Shown: positions 25,690 to 34,608 of the stretch, in pieces
Layout of the letters: each line of letters begins with the position of its first letter
How positions within the stretch are numbered: position 1 is the first letter of the stretch
From: Nonomuraea sp. SYSU D8015
GTDB lineage: Bacteria > Actinomycetota > Actinomycetes > Streptosporangiales > Streptosporangiaceae
Length of the DNA stretch: 64,000 bases
Reading direction: 5' to 3'
Assembly: GCF_008065375.1 (NCBI RefSeq)
Contig: NZ_VJYI01000001.1
Coordinates: forward strand, 930,001-994,000
Position numbers and translations under genes: made by a program
The notes under the pieces: model-generated
Databases searched by the model: none
Told to the model about the DNA's origin: nothing
The model's input: only the letters and a program-made list of their open reading frames with translations

Positions 25690-28600
25690 TCAGCCGGCTG
25701 CTGCCGTCACGAAGGTGAATGACCCGGACGGAACGCGGTAGACCGCATAGTTCCCCTCCATCCGGAGGAACGCGGCACGATGCGAGCTTGCGGTGGGACG
25801 CCGCTCCTTCGCCGGTACCCAGACTTCGGCAGTGGTGTTCGCGGGGATCTCGACGGTCAGCCTGAACCATCGCTCGCCTTTGCTCCATGCGGAGCGCACG
25901 ACGCCCTGCGGCGTGGTGTAGCTGCCTTTCACGGAGGTGAGGTCGCCGACCGGCTTGGGCTGGATGACGAGGTGGCGGTAGGCGGTGGAGTGGCCGGCCT
26001 CGCGGATGCCGGCCAGGCCGGTGTGGAACCACTCCTCGATCTGGGCGAGGATCATGTGGTTCTTGGAGGCACCTCGGTCCCAGCGCTCGCCGATGGTGGT
26101 CATGCCGCCCGGGTTGGCGCTGGAGGGCTGCATGAAGAACCCGTAGCTCGGCTGATCGTCGGCCTGCAGCAGCTCCCACAGCACGTCGTCTCTGCCGCCG
26201 TCGGCCAGCGCCCAGACCGTCGGGGCCATGCCGATGGTGCCGCCGCTGAAGTGCGGGCCGTCGCCGCCCGGATGGTGGGCGTACACGAGTTCGACGAGCG
26301 CGTCGAGGACGGCTTGGCGTTCGGTGTCGGGGACGAGCCCGGCGTCGAGCGCGAGTGCCTGTGCCGTCTGGGTGGCGCCGGCGGTTCCGGCGTTGCCCGT
26401 GCTGGTGTAGCGGCGTAGCTCCCGGTTGTAGAAGTGGGCGTTGAAGGCGTCCTTGATGTCGCCGGCGAGCGCCTTGTAACGCGCGGCGTCGTCGGCGTGG
26501 CCCGTCAGCTCCGCCATCTCGGCCAGTTTGGTGATCATGATGTAGTAACCCCAGGTGCCGGTGATCCGGCCCGAGGTCTGGTCGGCCGCGACCCAGTCCG
26601 CGAGTGCCGCGTCGACGATGTGCGCGTCCTCGCCCGTCCCTGCCTTCTGGCGCTGGATGTAGTCGGCGAAGTCGACCATCTGGTCGTAGTGGCGCGTCAT
26701 CGTGTCGGTGTCGCCGTAGAGCTCATAAAGCAGGGCGGGGACCAGGATGATGGCGTTGCCCCAGTTGATCTCGTCGCCGAAGCGTCCGCTGTAGCCCCAG
26801 TCGTAGACCGGGGTCTTCAGGGCCACGTTGCCGCGCATCGGGGTGTCGGCGATCGACTGTCCCTCCACGAGGTGCCGCATGTGGGTGCGCAGGTAGGCGG
26901 CGAGCTCGTAATTGCGGTGAATGGCGCCCATCGGCATCGTGTAGTCGGCCGGGTACGACAGCTTCTCGCGGCCGGGGCAGTCGGTGAACACCGACATCAT
27001 GTTGGAGGCGAAGGAGTATCGGGCCATCGTGTGGATGCGGTTGATGCGCGCGTTGGAGGTGGTGACCTCACCCGCCACGGGTGTGGCGGCCTGCAGCCGG
27101 ATGCCCTTGATCAGGTCCTTGGCCGGGGTGTACCCCTCCGGTAGGCCGGTGACCTGGATCCATTGCATGCCGAAGTAGTTGAAGTCGGGATGCCAGGTCT
27201 CTCCGCCGTGTAGTCCGGCCGTGGTGTAGGTGTTGAACAGGTCACGTCCACGGTTGCCGCCTCCTCCCATGAGGGAGGCCTGATCGACGGTTCCGTCGGG
27301 GGCGAGTGACTCGGCGGGCGCCATCCGGATGGTGACCCCGCTGGGCACGGTGCCCTTGAGGTTCAGCTGCGGCCACCCGCTGATGTTCTGGCCGAGGTCG
27401 AACACCCAGGTGCCCGGGGCCGGGTTCGTCATCGAGACGGGCGTGAATGTCTCCACGGCCTTCACCGGTTCGGCTGTGCGGGCGACGAGCTTGGTGGCGA
27501 GGTTCGGGGGCGGCGCGATCCCGGCGTCCACCCAGGACATGTCCGAGCCGTCGCGCCGCTTGGCGGTGGCCGACAGATCGGAGCCCGGCAGGTCCCAGCC
27601 GGCCTGCTCGCGCCGCGCGTCATAGTCCGAGCCGGAGTACCAGGCGTCGGTGACGAGGGCGCCGAGTGCGCTGCGCCAGCCGCGGTCGGAGACGACGACC
27701 TCCGCCGAGCCGTCGCCGTAGGCGATTTCCAGGCGCGCGATCAGGCGTGGCGTGACCGCGGCGCCGGCGCTCGGGTCGCTCGCGGCGATGTTGTTGCCCG
27801 AACCGGTCACCGTCGCACCGGAGGAGTGCGCCTTGGACAGCCCCGGTGTGAAGGTGATCCCCGTTCCGTCGGCTCCCGCCGTGCCGATCGCGGTGATCGT
27901 GCGGGATTCGAGGTTGTCGCCGCCGTCGCCGGTATCGATGTTGATCGTGCCGCCGATGTGGTAGCCGGTGACATCGTCCAGCTTCACGGTGGTCGCGCCG
28001 GCCGCGGCGTCGGCGGCCAGGGTGCCGCTGCCCTTCAACTGGCTCTGCCACCACGAGTACGGTGCGGTGCGTCCCACGGCCGGGTTGGTGACGCTGCGCC
28101 GCACGTAGGCAGGGCCGTTGCCGAGCCGGACACCGAGGGTGTTGGCTCCGGCGCGCAGGTCGTCGGTGACGTCGTAGGCGCGGTACTCGCTGGAGAGCTG
28201 ATAGTTGGAGTAGCCGGGTGCCAGCACCTCGTCGCTGAGCTTGCGGCCGTTCAAGGTCGGCAGGTGCAGGCCCACGCCGGACAGGTAGAGACGAGCGCCG
28301 GCCACACGCTTCCTGCGGTCGACGTCGAACTGCCGGGCGAAGATCGGCATGGGCTGTGTCTCGGTGCGGCCCGGATACTCGATCCAGCGCGCCGTGCCCC
28401 AATCGCTCTGCTGCAGCAGGCCCATCTCCCAAGAGGTGGGCTTGCTCCAGTCCGACGGTTTTTTGCCGGCGTCCCAGACGCGGACCTGCCAGACGACCTT
28501 CTGACGAGAGGTGAGGGGCCGACCGGCGTAGCGGACGCCGGACTGGACAGCCGAGTTGACCTTGCCGGAGTCCCAGATCAGCCGGCCACGTTTGAGGTTC

Positions 28601-28917
28601 TCCTCGCTGGTCGCGGCCTGAACTTGGTAGGCGGTCTGCACGTCGCCCGGACAGGCGGCCCGCGACAGCGGCCGATGACACGGGTGAGCGGCGGCCTGCC
28701 GGGTCTCCTTCATGCGCCACCCCAGGGAGGGGGTGGGGTTGTCGAGGCCGAGCGGTTCGTCGTACCTGCCGTCCACCTGCAGGTCGACCACCTGGACGTA
28801 CGACGGTGCGCCGCCGGCGGCCACGGCCGGTGGAACGCTGAAGGGCTGCGAGAGCACGAAGGTGAAGGACACCCCCAGTCCTGCGAGCAGGCGGATCCGG
28901 CGACGTAATTCGGACAC
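25690..28917 (-). CDS. Secreted alpha-L-rhamnosidase, GH78
   Basis: This 1075-residue enzyme has a Sec signal peptide (Arg-rich start, LLAGLGVSFTFVLSQPFSV, cleavage near AVAAG at residues 31-35). The GH78 order follows: N-terminal rhamnosidase domains (LDNPTPSLGWRM; LYLSGVGLHLPTLNGRKLSDEVLAPGYSNY), an inserted beta domain around residues 310-400, and the (alpha/alpha)6 catalytic domain from about residue 640. There TDCPGREKLSYPADY replaces the usual DCPQRDERLGW-type motif, and DEINWGNAIILVPALLYELYGD follows. GH78 enzymes release terminal L-rhamnose from pectic side chains and flavonoid glycosides. It is monocistronic, with its own promoter, operator and terminator, facing a LacI gene. Confidence 0.94.
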   Translation of the reverse strand: MSELRRRIRLLAGLGVSFTFVLSQPFSVPPAVAAGGAPSYVQVVDLQVDGRYDEPLGLDNPTPSLGWRMKETRQAAAHPCHRPLSRAACPGDVQTAYQVQAATSEENLKRGRLIWDSGKVNSAVQSGVRYAGRPLTSRQKVVWQVRVWDAGKKPSDWSKPTSWEMGLLQQSDWGTARWIEYPGRTETQPMPIFARQFDVDRRKRVAGARLYLSGVGLHLPTLNGRKLSDEVLAPGYSNYQLSSEYRAYDVTDDLRAGANTLGVRLGNGPAYVRRSVTNPAVGRTAPYSWWQSQLKGSGTLAADAAAGATTVKLDDVTGYHIGGTINIDTGDGGDNLESRTITAIGTAGADGTGITFTPGLSKAHSSGATVTGSGNNIAASDPSAGAAVTPRLIARLEIAYGDGSAEVVVSDRGWRSALGALVTDAWYSGSDYDARREQAGWDLPGSDLSATAKRRDGSDMSWVDAGIAPPPNLATKLVARTAEPVKAVETFTPVSMTNPAPGTWVFDLGQNISGWPQLNLKGTVPSGVTIRMAPAESLAPDGTVDQASLMGGGGNRGRDLFNTYTTAGLHGGETWHPDFNYFGMQWIQVTGLPEGYTPAKDLIKGIRLQAATPVAGEVTTSNARINRIHTMARYSFASNMMSVFTDCPGREKLSYPADYTMPMGAIHRNYELAAYLRTHMRHLVEGQSIADTPMRGNVALKTPVYDWGYSGRFGDEINWGNAIILVPALLYELYGDTDTMTRHYDQMVDFADYIQRQKAGTGEDAHIVDAALADWVAADQTSGRITGTWGYYIMITKLAEMAELTGHADDAARYKALAGDIKDAFNAHFYNRELRRYTSTGNAGTAGATQTAQALALDAGLVPDTERQAVLDALVELVYAHHPGGDGPHFSGGTIGMAPTVWALADGGRDDVLWELLQADDQPSYGFFMQPSSANPGGMTTIGERWDRGASKNHMILAQIEEWFHTGLAGIREAGHSTAYRHLVIQPKPVGDLTSVKGSYTTPQGVVRSAWSKGERWFRLTVEIPANTTAEVWVPAKERRPTASSHRAAFLRMEGNYAVYRVPSGSFTFVTAAAG

Positions 28918-28953
28918 AGGTCACTCCCTTCCCGGCGGCGGGAGGAGCTTGTC

Positions 28954-29014
28954 TAAATCGATTTAAGCGAGGCGGCGTTGTCGTCAACGTAAGCGCTGCG
29001 AGGTCTGCCGTCAA
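28954..29014 (-). promoter_or_regulatory. Promoter and LacI-type operator of the rhamnosidase gene
   Basis: On the minus strand a -35 box TTGACG (29014-29009) and -10 box TACGTT (28991-28986) are separated by exactly 17 bp. A perfect 12-bp palindrome with central CG, TAAATCGATTTA (28954-28965), lies about 20 bp past the -10 box, just inside the transcript, where a LacI protein would block elongation. The AT-rich palindrome stands out in GC-rich DNA. Confidence 0.8.
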
Positions 29015-29082
29015 GAGGCGATACGGGTAACGGTGCTCGGTATCCATGCATGTCTATCGGGTGTAGAGGCAGGAAACTTAAA

Positions 29083-29169
29083 TAACGTTACCCATCCAGA
29101 TGTGGCTTTGGTCGGGCGTGACCGTCTCGCACCGCTGATGAGCTTGCCCGGGCCTTGAGCTCGTACAAT
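29083..29169 (+). promoter_or_regulatory. Probable operator and -10 box of the rhamnosidase-linked LacI gene
   Basis: A palindrome TAACGTTA (29083-29090), extended to ATAACGTTACCC, lies 74 bp upstream of a -10-like TACAAT (29164-29169). A purine-rich GGGAGATGGAG just before the LacI ATG serves as ribosome site. The CGTTACCC core recurs upstream of the sugar-binding lipoprotein gene at 37821. Confidence 0.5.
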
Positions 29170-29197
29170 CGGATCACACCTCGGGAGATGGAGTTTC

Positions 29198-30265
29198 ATG
29201 GTCACGTCCGGTCGACGACGACGAGTGACGATCTCCGACGTGGCGAGCCACGCCCAGGTCTCCGTCACAGCGGTGTCGAAGGTGATCCGCAACGCCACCG
29301 GCGTCAGCCCGGCCATGCGAGACCGGGTCAAGACGGCCATCGAAGAGCTGGGCTACCGACCGCAGGCCGTTGCGCGCGGGATGCGCGGTCGCACCTTCAC
29401 GATCGGCCTGATGCTGCCCCACATCAGAAATCCCTTCTTCGCCGACATCCTCGACGGTCTCACCGCATACCTTGAGAACACCGACTACCAGGCGTTCATG
29501 ATCCAAGGCGGCGCCACCCGCAAGGTCGAGAGGCGGGCGGTGGACGCCCTCGTGGACCGGCAGGTGGACGGCATCATCATGGTCGCCCCGCTCGCCTCGA
29601 AGGCGCGGCTGGAGGAGGTGGCGAAGGAGAAGCCGACCGTGGTGCTCGCCCGGCACGAGGGGTCGGCGTTCTACGACTCGGTGTACGACGATGACGAGGC
29701 AGGCGCGGAGCTCGTCGTGAAACACCTCATCGAGCTGGGCCACCGCCGGATCGCCCACATCACGCACCAGGACGACAGCCAGGCGCCCCCTGCCGACCTG
29801 CTGCACAACATCCGGGCCGCGACCTATGAACGGGTCATGCGCGAGCACGGACTCGCCGACGAGATCGCCATCGCGACCAGCTTCTACAACGAGCAAGGCG
29901 GCTACGACGGGGCTCGTGAGCTGCTGGGCCGCTCTCCACGCCCCACGGCCATCTTCGCGGGAGCCGACCAGGCGGCGCTCGGCACCCTCGCCGCGGTCCA
30001 CGACATGGGCCTCTCGGTCCCGCAAGACGTCTCGGTCGCCGGCTACGACAACATCCACCTGGCCGCCCTTTCCAACATCACGCTGACGAGCGTCGACCAG
30101 GACGGCGCCGTGATGGGCCGCGCCGCGGGCAAGCTTCTGCTGGAACGCATCGAAGGCCGGATGACCGCGGTGCGCTTCTCCGTGACCCCGAGTCTGGTCG
30201 TCCGCGGCTCCACGGCCCCGCCGGGGGGTTCGGCGGGTGCTCCGTCCACGGCGGTGACGCGGTAG
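29198..30265 (+). CDS. LacI-family transcriptional regulator, probable rhamnosidase repressor
   Basis: This 355-residue protein has a LacI helix-turn-helix (VTISDVASHAQVSVTAVSKVIRNATGVSPAMRDRVKTAIEELGYRP, residues 9-54) and a complete sensor domain (IGLMLPHIRNPFFADILDGLTAYLE; AIFAGADQAALGTLAAVHDMGL; VAGYDNIHLAAL). It is divergent from the GH78 gene across 280 bp that hold a central-CG palindrome for each. Regulation of rhamnosidase by rhamnose or a rhamnoside is inferred from this arrangement. Confidence 0.94.
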   Translation: MVTSGRRRRVTISDVASHAQVSVTAVSKVIRNATGVSPAMRDRVKTAIEELGYRPQAVARGMRGRTFTIGLMLPHIRNPFFADILDGLTAYLENTDYQAFMIQGGATRKVERRAVDALVDRQVDGIIMVAPLASKARLEEVAKEKPTVVLARHEGSAFYDSVYDDDEAGAELVVKHLIELGHRRIAHITHQDDSQAPPADLLHNIRAATYERVMREHGLADEIAIATSFYNEQGGYDGARELLGRSPRPTAIFAGADQAALGTLAAVHDMGLSVPQDVSVAGYDNIHLAALSNITLTSVDQDGAVMGRAAGKLLLERIEGRMTAVRFSVTPSLVVRGSTAPPGGSAGAPSTAVTR

Positions 30266-30359
30266 CCCGGTCGGGGCCGCGCATGCTCCACGCCGGGCCC
30301 AACGGTGAAGCGGTAGCCCGGTCAGGGCCGCGCGTGCTCCGCCTCACGCCGGGCCCAGC
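30259..30359. repeat. Direct repeat, 51-bp spacing, downstream of the LacI gene
   Basis: The sequence GCGGTAGCCCGGTC (30259-30272) and the following roughly 30 bases, ending in ACGCCGGGCCC, recur starting at 30310 with a few changes and a short insertion. The first copy begins in the last codons of the LacI gene. Each copy contains GCCCGG and CCGGGC halves that could pair, so a pair of terminator-like stems between two convergent genes is possible. Confidence 0.6.
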
Positions 30360-30510
30360 GCGAGCACGACCTCGATCCATCGGCCACCCGGGCGGGCGAG
30401 GCGGCGGTGTCCAGGCGGAGTTCGATGCCGCCGCGACGGCCATTCGCGACCGGGCGCGGCTGGAGGGCCGCCCGCGGAGCGAGGAAGGTGTGTCGGCCGC
30501 CGCTGGCCGG

Positions 30511-32715
30511 TCAGAGCAGGGCTTCGGCGGTGATGGGGAGTTCGCGGACGCGGCGTCCGGTGGCGTGGAAGACGGCGTTGGCGATGGCGGGCGCCACACC
30601 GACGATCACCACCTCGCCCAGCCCCTTGACGCCGATGGGGTCGGCGGTGCGGTCGTCCCCGTTGAGGTAGACGGCGTTGACGTCGGGGACGTCGGCGTTG
30701 ACGGGGACGAGGTAGTCGGCCATGTTCGCGTTGACGATGCGGCCGTCGCGCGGGTCGGTGACGGTGTGTTCCAGCAGGGCCATGCCGATGCCGCCGACGA
30801 TGCCGCCGATCGCCTGGCTTTCGGCGAGCTTGGGGTTGATGATGCGGCCGGCGTCGTACACGCCGAACACCCGCCGGATCCGCACCAGGCCGAGGCGTTC
30901 GTCGACGGCGACCTGGGCGAACACCGCGCCGTAGGCGTGCGTGGAGAAGCGTTCCACCTCGTCGCCGGGGGTGTAGCCGCCGCGTGCCTCCAGGTGGGGG
31001 CGGTTGGTGCGGGCCAGCAGCTGACGGTAGGTCTCGCCGCGTTCGGGGTCGTCGCGCAGCTGCAGGCGGCCGTTCTGGACGACGACGTCGTCGGCGGAGG
31101 CGCCGTGCAGAGGCGAACCGGAGTCCTGGACGGCGAGCCGGATGGCCTCCCGGCGGAGCTTGTCGCAGGTGTCCTGGACGGCTGAGCCGACGCTGGCCAT
31201 GGTCATGGAACCGCCGTGGGGCGGGGACGGCGGCATGGCCGAGTCGCCGAGCTGGAACCGCACCCGGGGCACCGGGAGGCCGAGGGCGTCGGCGGCCACC
31301 TGCGTCATGGAGGTGTAGGTGCCCGGGCCCATGTCGGAGGTCCCGCACTGGACGATCGCGGTGCCGTCGGCGTCGAGCCTGGCCAGGGCCTGGGCCGGGG
31401 CGCGTTGCGTGTGGTAGGTGGCCACGGCGACGCCGGTGCCGATCAGCCAGTTGCCGTCGCGGGCCGAGCGCGGCTTGGGATCGCGTTCGTCCCAGCCGAC
31501 GGTGCGGGAGCCGACGCGGAAGCACTCGCGCAGCCGCCGGGTCGAGAACGGTACCCCGGTGCCCGGATCCCGATCCGGTTCGTTGCGCAGGCGCAGCTCG
31601 ATCGGGTCCATGCCCAGCTCGTAGGCGAGCTCGTCCATGGCGCATTCGATGGCGTACGCGGCGGTGGCCGCCCCGGGGCCGCGCATGTAGGTGGGTGTGT
31701 TGATGTCCAGGGGGATGGACCGGTAGGTCTGGCGGACGTTGGGCGTGGCGTACACCATCTGCCCTTGGACCATCAGCGCCTCCCGGTAGTCCTCGTAGGC
31801 GGAGGTCTCGGCGCGTATGTCGTGCACGGCCGTGGTGAGCCTGCCCCGCTGGTCGGCGCCGAGGGTGAGCTTGTACTCGGTGACGGGGCGAAAGCCCGTG
31901 CCGGTGTACATCTGCTTGCGGGTCAGCACCACCTTCACCGGGCGGCGCACCTCGCGGGCGGCCAGCGCGGCGATGGCGACGTGCGGCCAGGCCCGCAGGG
32001 CGCTGCCGAAGGCGCCGCCGACGAACGGCGAGATGACCCGCACCGACTCCTCCGGGATGCCGAACACGGTGGCGAGGTCGCCCCGGGTGTTGAGGACGAT
32101 CTGGGTCTTGTCCCACACGGTGAGCCGGTCGCCGTCCCAGCGGGCGATGGTGGCGTGCGGCTCCATCGGGTTGTGGTGCTCACGCTGGAGCCGGTACGTC
32201 TGCGCCAGACGGGTGTGCGCCCGCTCCAGCGCCTGGTCGACGTTGCCCCGCTGGTAGTTCTCCGGCTGGTTGGGGTTGCCGGCCGGGGAGGACATGTCGA
32301 TCGCGGGCCGCTCGCCGTCGTAGGCGACCTTCACCAGGCTCGCCGCGTGCTGGGCGATCTCCAAGGTCTCGGCCACCACGACCGCGACCGGCTGGCCGAA
32401 GAAGCGGACCCGGTCGTCCTGGAAGATGCGCAGGCGCTCTCCTCGGGCGGGGTCGGGCACGCCGCGGAAGGGCCGGTAGGGCAGTTTCGGTGCGTTCAGG
32501 TGGCTGATCACCTTGAGCACACCGCGCTGGGCGACGGCGTCCCGGGTGTCGACGCCGGTGATCCGTCCCCGGCCGACGGTGCTGGTGACGATCACGCCGT
32601 GGACCACGCCTCGTACGTCGTGCTCGGCCGCGTAGGCGGCCCGGCCGGTCACCTTCAGCCGTCCGTCCACCCGGGACAGCGGCGTGCCCGCCGCGGGCCG
32701 TGCCTGCTGGGTCAT
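30511..32715 (-). CDS. Molybdenum-binding subunit of a PaoABC-like aldehyde oxidoreductase (PaoC type)
   Basis: This 734-residue protein is a xanthine dehydrogenase-family large subunit: the start LSRVDGRLKVTGRAAYAAEHDVRGVVHGVIVTS, the substrate-channel stretch HHNPMEPHATIARWDGDRLTVWDKTQ, and the cofactor-binding SPFVGGAFGSALRAWPHVAIAALAAREVRRPVKVVLTRKQ are all present, as is the C-terminal catalytic Glu region KGLGEVVIVGVAPAIANAV. It oxidises aldehydes or heterocycles using a molybdopterin-cytosine-dinucleotide-type cofactor. Its start overlaps the stop of the FAD subunit (ATGA). No dedicated chaperone gene (PaoD/XdhC) is nearby. Confidence 0.93.
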   Translation of the reverse strand: MTQQARPAAGTPLSRVDGRLKVTGRAAYAAEHDVRGVVHGVIVTSTVGRGRITGVDTRDAVAQRGVLKVISHLNAPKLPYRPFRGVPDPARGERLRIFQDDRVRFFGQPVAVVVAETLEIAQHAASLVKVAYDGERPAIDMSSPAGNPNQPENYQRGNVDQALERAHTRLAQTYRLQREHHNPMEPHATIARWDGDRLTVWDKTQIVLNTRGDLATVFGIPEESVRVISPFVGGAFGSALRAWPHVAIAALAAREVRRPVKVVLTRKQMYTGTGFRPVTEYKLTLGADQRGRLTTAVHDIRAETSAYEDYREALMVQGQMVYATPNVRQTYRSIPLDINTPTYMRGPGAATAAYAIECAMDELAYELGMDPIELRLRNEPDRDPGTGVPFSTRRLRECFRVGSRTVGWDERDPKPRSARDGNWLIGTGVAVATYHTQRAPAQALARLDADGTAIVQCGTSDMGPGTYTSMTQVAADALGLPVPRVRFQLGDSAMPPSPPHGGSMTMASVGSAVQDTCDKLRREAIRLAVQDSGSPLHGASADDVVVQNGRLQLRDDPERGETYRQLLARTNRPHLEARGGYTPGDEVERFSTHAYGAVFAQVAVDERLGLVRIRRVFGVYDAGRIINPKLAESQAIGGIVGGIGMALLEHTVTDPRDGRIVNANMADYLVPVNADVPDVNAVYLNGDDRTADPIGVKGLGEVVIVGVAPAIANAVFHATGRRVRELPITAEALL

Positions 32716-33692
32716 CGCGTGCCTCCCACAGTGCGCAGTTGACGTTCGACGGTGCGTTTGAGCAGCTCCGCCTTGAATCCGTTGTGGCGGAGCGGGCGGG
32801 CGCCGTCCGCCGCGACCGCCGCGGCCTCAGTCCACAGCCGGTCCGAAGGACGGGCGCCGGTCAGCCGCCGCTCCACCGCCGTCAGCCGCCACGGCACCGT
32901 GCCCACCCCTCCGGCGGCGACCCGGGCGTCGCGGATGACGCCGCCGGCGATGTTCAGGACGACCGCCGCCGAGGTGAGCGCGAACTCGTAAGACTGCCGG
33001 TCGCGGACCTTCAGGTAGCCCGATCGCACGGGCTGCGGATGCGGCGGGATCTCCACCGCGGTGATCAGCTCGCCCGGCCGCAGGTCGTGCTCACGGTCGG
33101 GTGTGTCGCCCGGCCGCAGCAGGAACTCCGTCAAGGGCAGGCTGCGCTCCCCGTCCGCGCTCAGCAGGTGCACGGTCGCGTCCAGCGCCACCAGCGCCAC
33201 GGCCAGGTCGGACGGATGGGTCGCCACGCACGCGTCGGACGTGCCCAAGATCGCGTGCGCGCGGTTGTAGCCCTCCAGGGCGGCGCACCCCGAACCGCGT
33301 TGCCGCTTGTTGCAGGCGGCGGTGACGTCGCGGAAGTACGTGCACCGGGTGCGCTGCATGATGTTGCCGCCGATGCTGGCCATGTTGCGCAACTGGGCTG
33401 ACGCGCTCAGCTCCAGCGCCTGCGAGACGACCGGGTAGGCCCTGCGCACGCGCGGGTGCGCCGCGACGTCGGACATGCGCGCCAGCGCGCCGATCCGCAG
33501 CCCGCCGCGCGCCGTGGCCCGCACGTCCCGCAGCGGCAGATCGCTGATGTCGACCAGCGTGCCGGGACGCTCCACGGTCTCGCGCATCAGGTCGACCAGC
33601 GTCGTGCCGCCGGCGATGTAGCGGCCGCCGCGCGCCCCGGCGGTGAGCGCGGCGCGGGTGTCGGCGGGCTTGGTGTAGGCGAAGGGGTACAT
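32712..33692 (-). CDS. FAD-binding subunit of a PaoABC-like aldehyde oxidoreductase (PaoB type)
   Basis: This 326-residue CoxM/PaoB-type subunit has the FAD pocket motif YIAGGTTLVDLM near residue 25 and the second motif ASIGGNIMQRTRCTYFRD, followed by the cysteine-bearing insert CNKRQRGSGCAALEGYNRAHAILG, which in PaoB-like proteins holds an extra [4Fe-4S] cluster (Cys residues in RTRC, CNKR and SGC). It lies between the iron-sulfur and molybdenum subunit genes with two-base spacing and a four-base overlap. The start is ATG 33692. Confidence 0.92.
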   Translation of the reverse strand: MYPFAYTKPADTRAALTAGARGGRYIAGGTTLVDLMRETVERPGTLVDISDLPLRDVRATARGGLRIGALARMSDVAAHPRVRRAYPVVSQALELSASAQLRNMASIGGNIMQRTRCTYFRDVTAACNKRQRGSGCAALEGYNRAHAILGTSDACVATHPSDLAVALVALDATVHLLSADGERSLPLTEFLLRPGDTPDREHDLRPGELITAVEIPPHPQPVRSGYLKVRDRQSYEFALTSAAVVLNIAGGVIRDARVAAGGVGTVPWRLTAVERRLTGARPSDRLWTEAAAVAADGARPLRHNGFKAELLKRTVERQLRTVGGTR

Positions 33693-33694
33693 GT

Positions 33695-34351
33695 TCAGGC
33701 CTTCCCCGCGCGTGCGGCCTTGTCGACCGCGTTGACGATCTTGACGTAGCAGCCGCAGCGGCAGATGTTGCCGCTCATCCACTCCCGGATCTCCTCCCGG
33801 GAGCCGGTGTGGCCCTCTCGGATGCAGCCGACGCCGGACATGATCTGGCCGGGGGTGCAGTAGCCGCACTGGAAGGCGTCCTGCTCGATGAAGGCCTGCT
33901 GCAACGGGTGCAGGTCGTCGTCCTCGCCGGGGGCGAGCCCCTCGATGGTGGTGACCTCCGCGCCCTCCAACCGCACCGCCAGCGCCAGGCAGGCGTTGAC
34001 CCGGCGGCCGTCGACCAGGACGGTGCAGGCTCCGCAGGCGCCGGCGTCGCAGCCCTTCTTGGTGCCCGTCAGCCCGAGCTGCTCGCGCAGCAGGTCCAGC
34101 AGCGAGGTCCGGTTGTCGATCTCCGCGGTGTGCCGCTTGCCGTTGACCGTCAGCGAGACGCGGCCGCTGACCGGCGCCGCGACCGCCGCCTCCGCCGGCT
34201 CGGTGCCCAGTGGAGACGGCCCGGGGAGCACACCGCCCGACACGGCCGCGCCTCCGGCAGCGGTGGCCGTCGTGATGAACGTGCGCCGGGACAGCGTCGA
34301 TGCGGACTCCGCGGCGGCAGGAGCATGTGAGTCGGGACGTTCGGAAGACAT
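33695..34351 (-). CDS. [2Fe-2S] subunit of a PaoABC-like aldehyde oxidoreductase, Tat-exported (PaoA type)
   Basis: This 218-residue protein starts with a Tat signal (STLSRRTFITTATAAGGAAVSGG, residues 18-40), placing the enzyme outside the membrane, as for E. coli PaoABC. Two [2Fe-2S] sites are complete: the plant-ferredoxin-like KKGCDAGACGACTVLVDG and the helical CGYCTPGQIM...SGNICRCGCYVKI. It is the first gene of the three-gene operon. The ATG at 34351 is chosen because the Tat signal begins just after it. The operon resembles detoxifying periplasmic aldehyde oxidases; the real substrate is unknown. Confidence 0.93.
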   Translation of the reverse strand: MSSERPDSHAPAAAESASTLSRRTFITTATAAGGAAVSGGVLPGPSPLGTEPAEAAVAAPVSGRVSLTVNGKRHTAEIDNRTSLLDLLREQLGLTGTKKGCDAGACGACTVLVDGRRVNACLALAVRLEGAEVTTIEGLAPGEDDDLHPLQQAFIEQDAFQCGYCTPGQIMSGVGCIREGHTGSREEIREWMSGNICRCGCYVKIVNAVDKAARAGKA

Positions 34352-34608
34352 CTGTATCCTCTCGATTCGGCGCGAAGGATTGTTGCTCTCACTCGTCGGC
34401 GTGCCTGCGGAGGCATGTCCGCGCCAAGCAGTCGGCGGGACGGGCGCCGCTGACCGCGTCCCTCGGCCACCACCCATGAAACCGCTGCTCAACGGCCTGT
34501 GGGAGAGCCTGCTGTGACACGTACTGACAGGGCACCCCTGGGCGAGCGTCCCACCGGCCCCCGCCCGATTCGCGAGCGTCAGTCGTCCTGCTCCAGCGCG
34601 GGGGTTGG

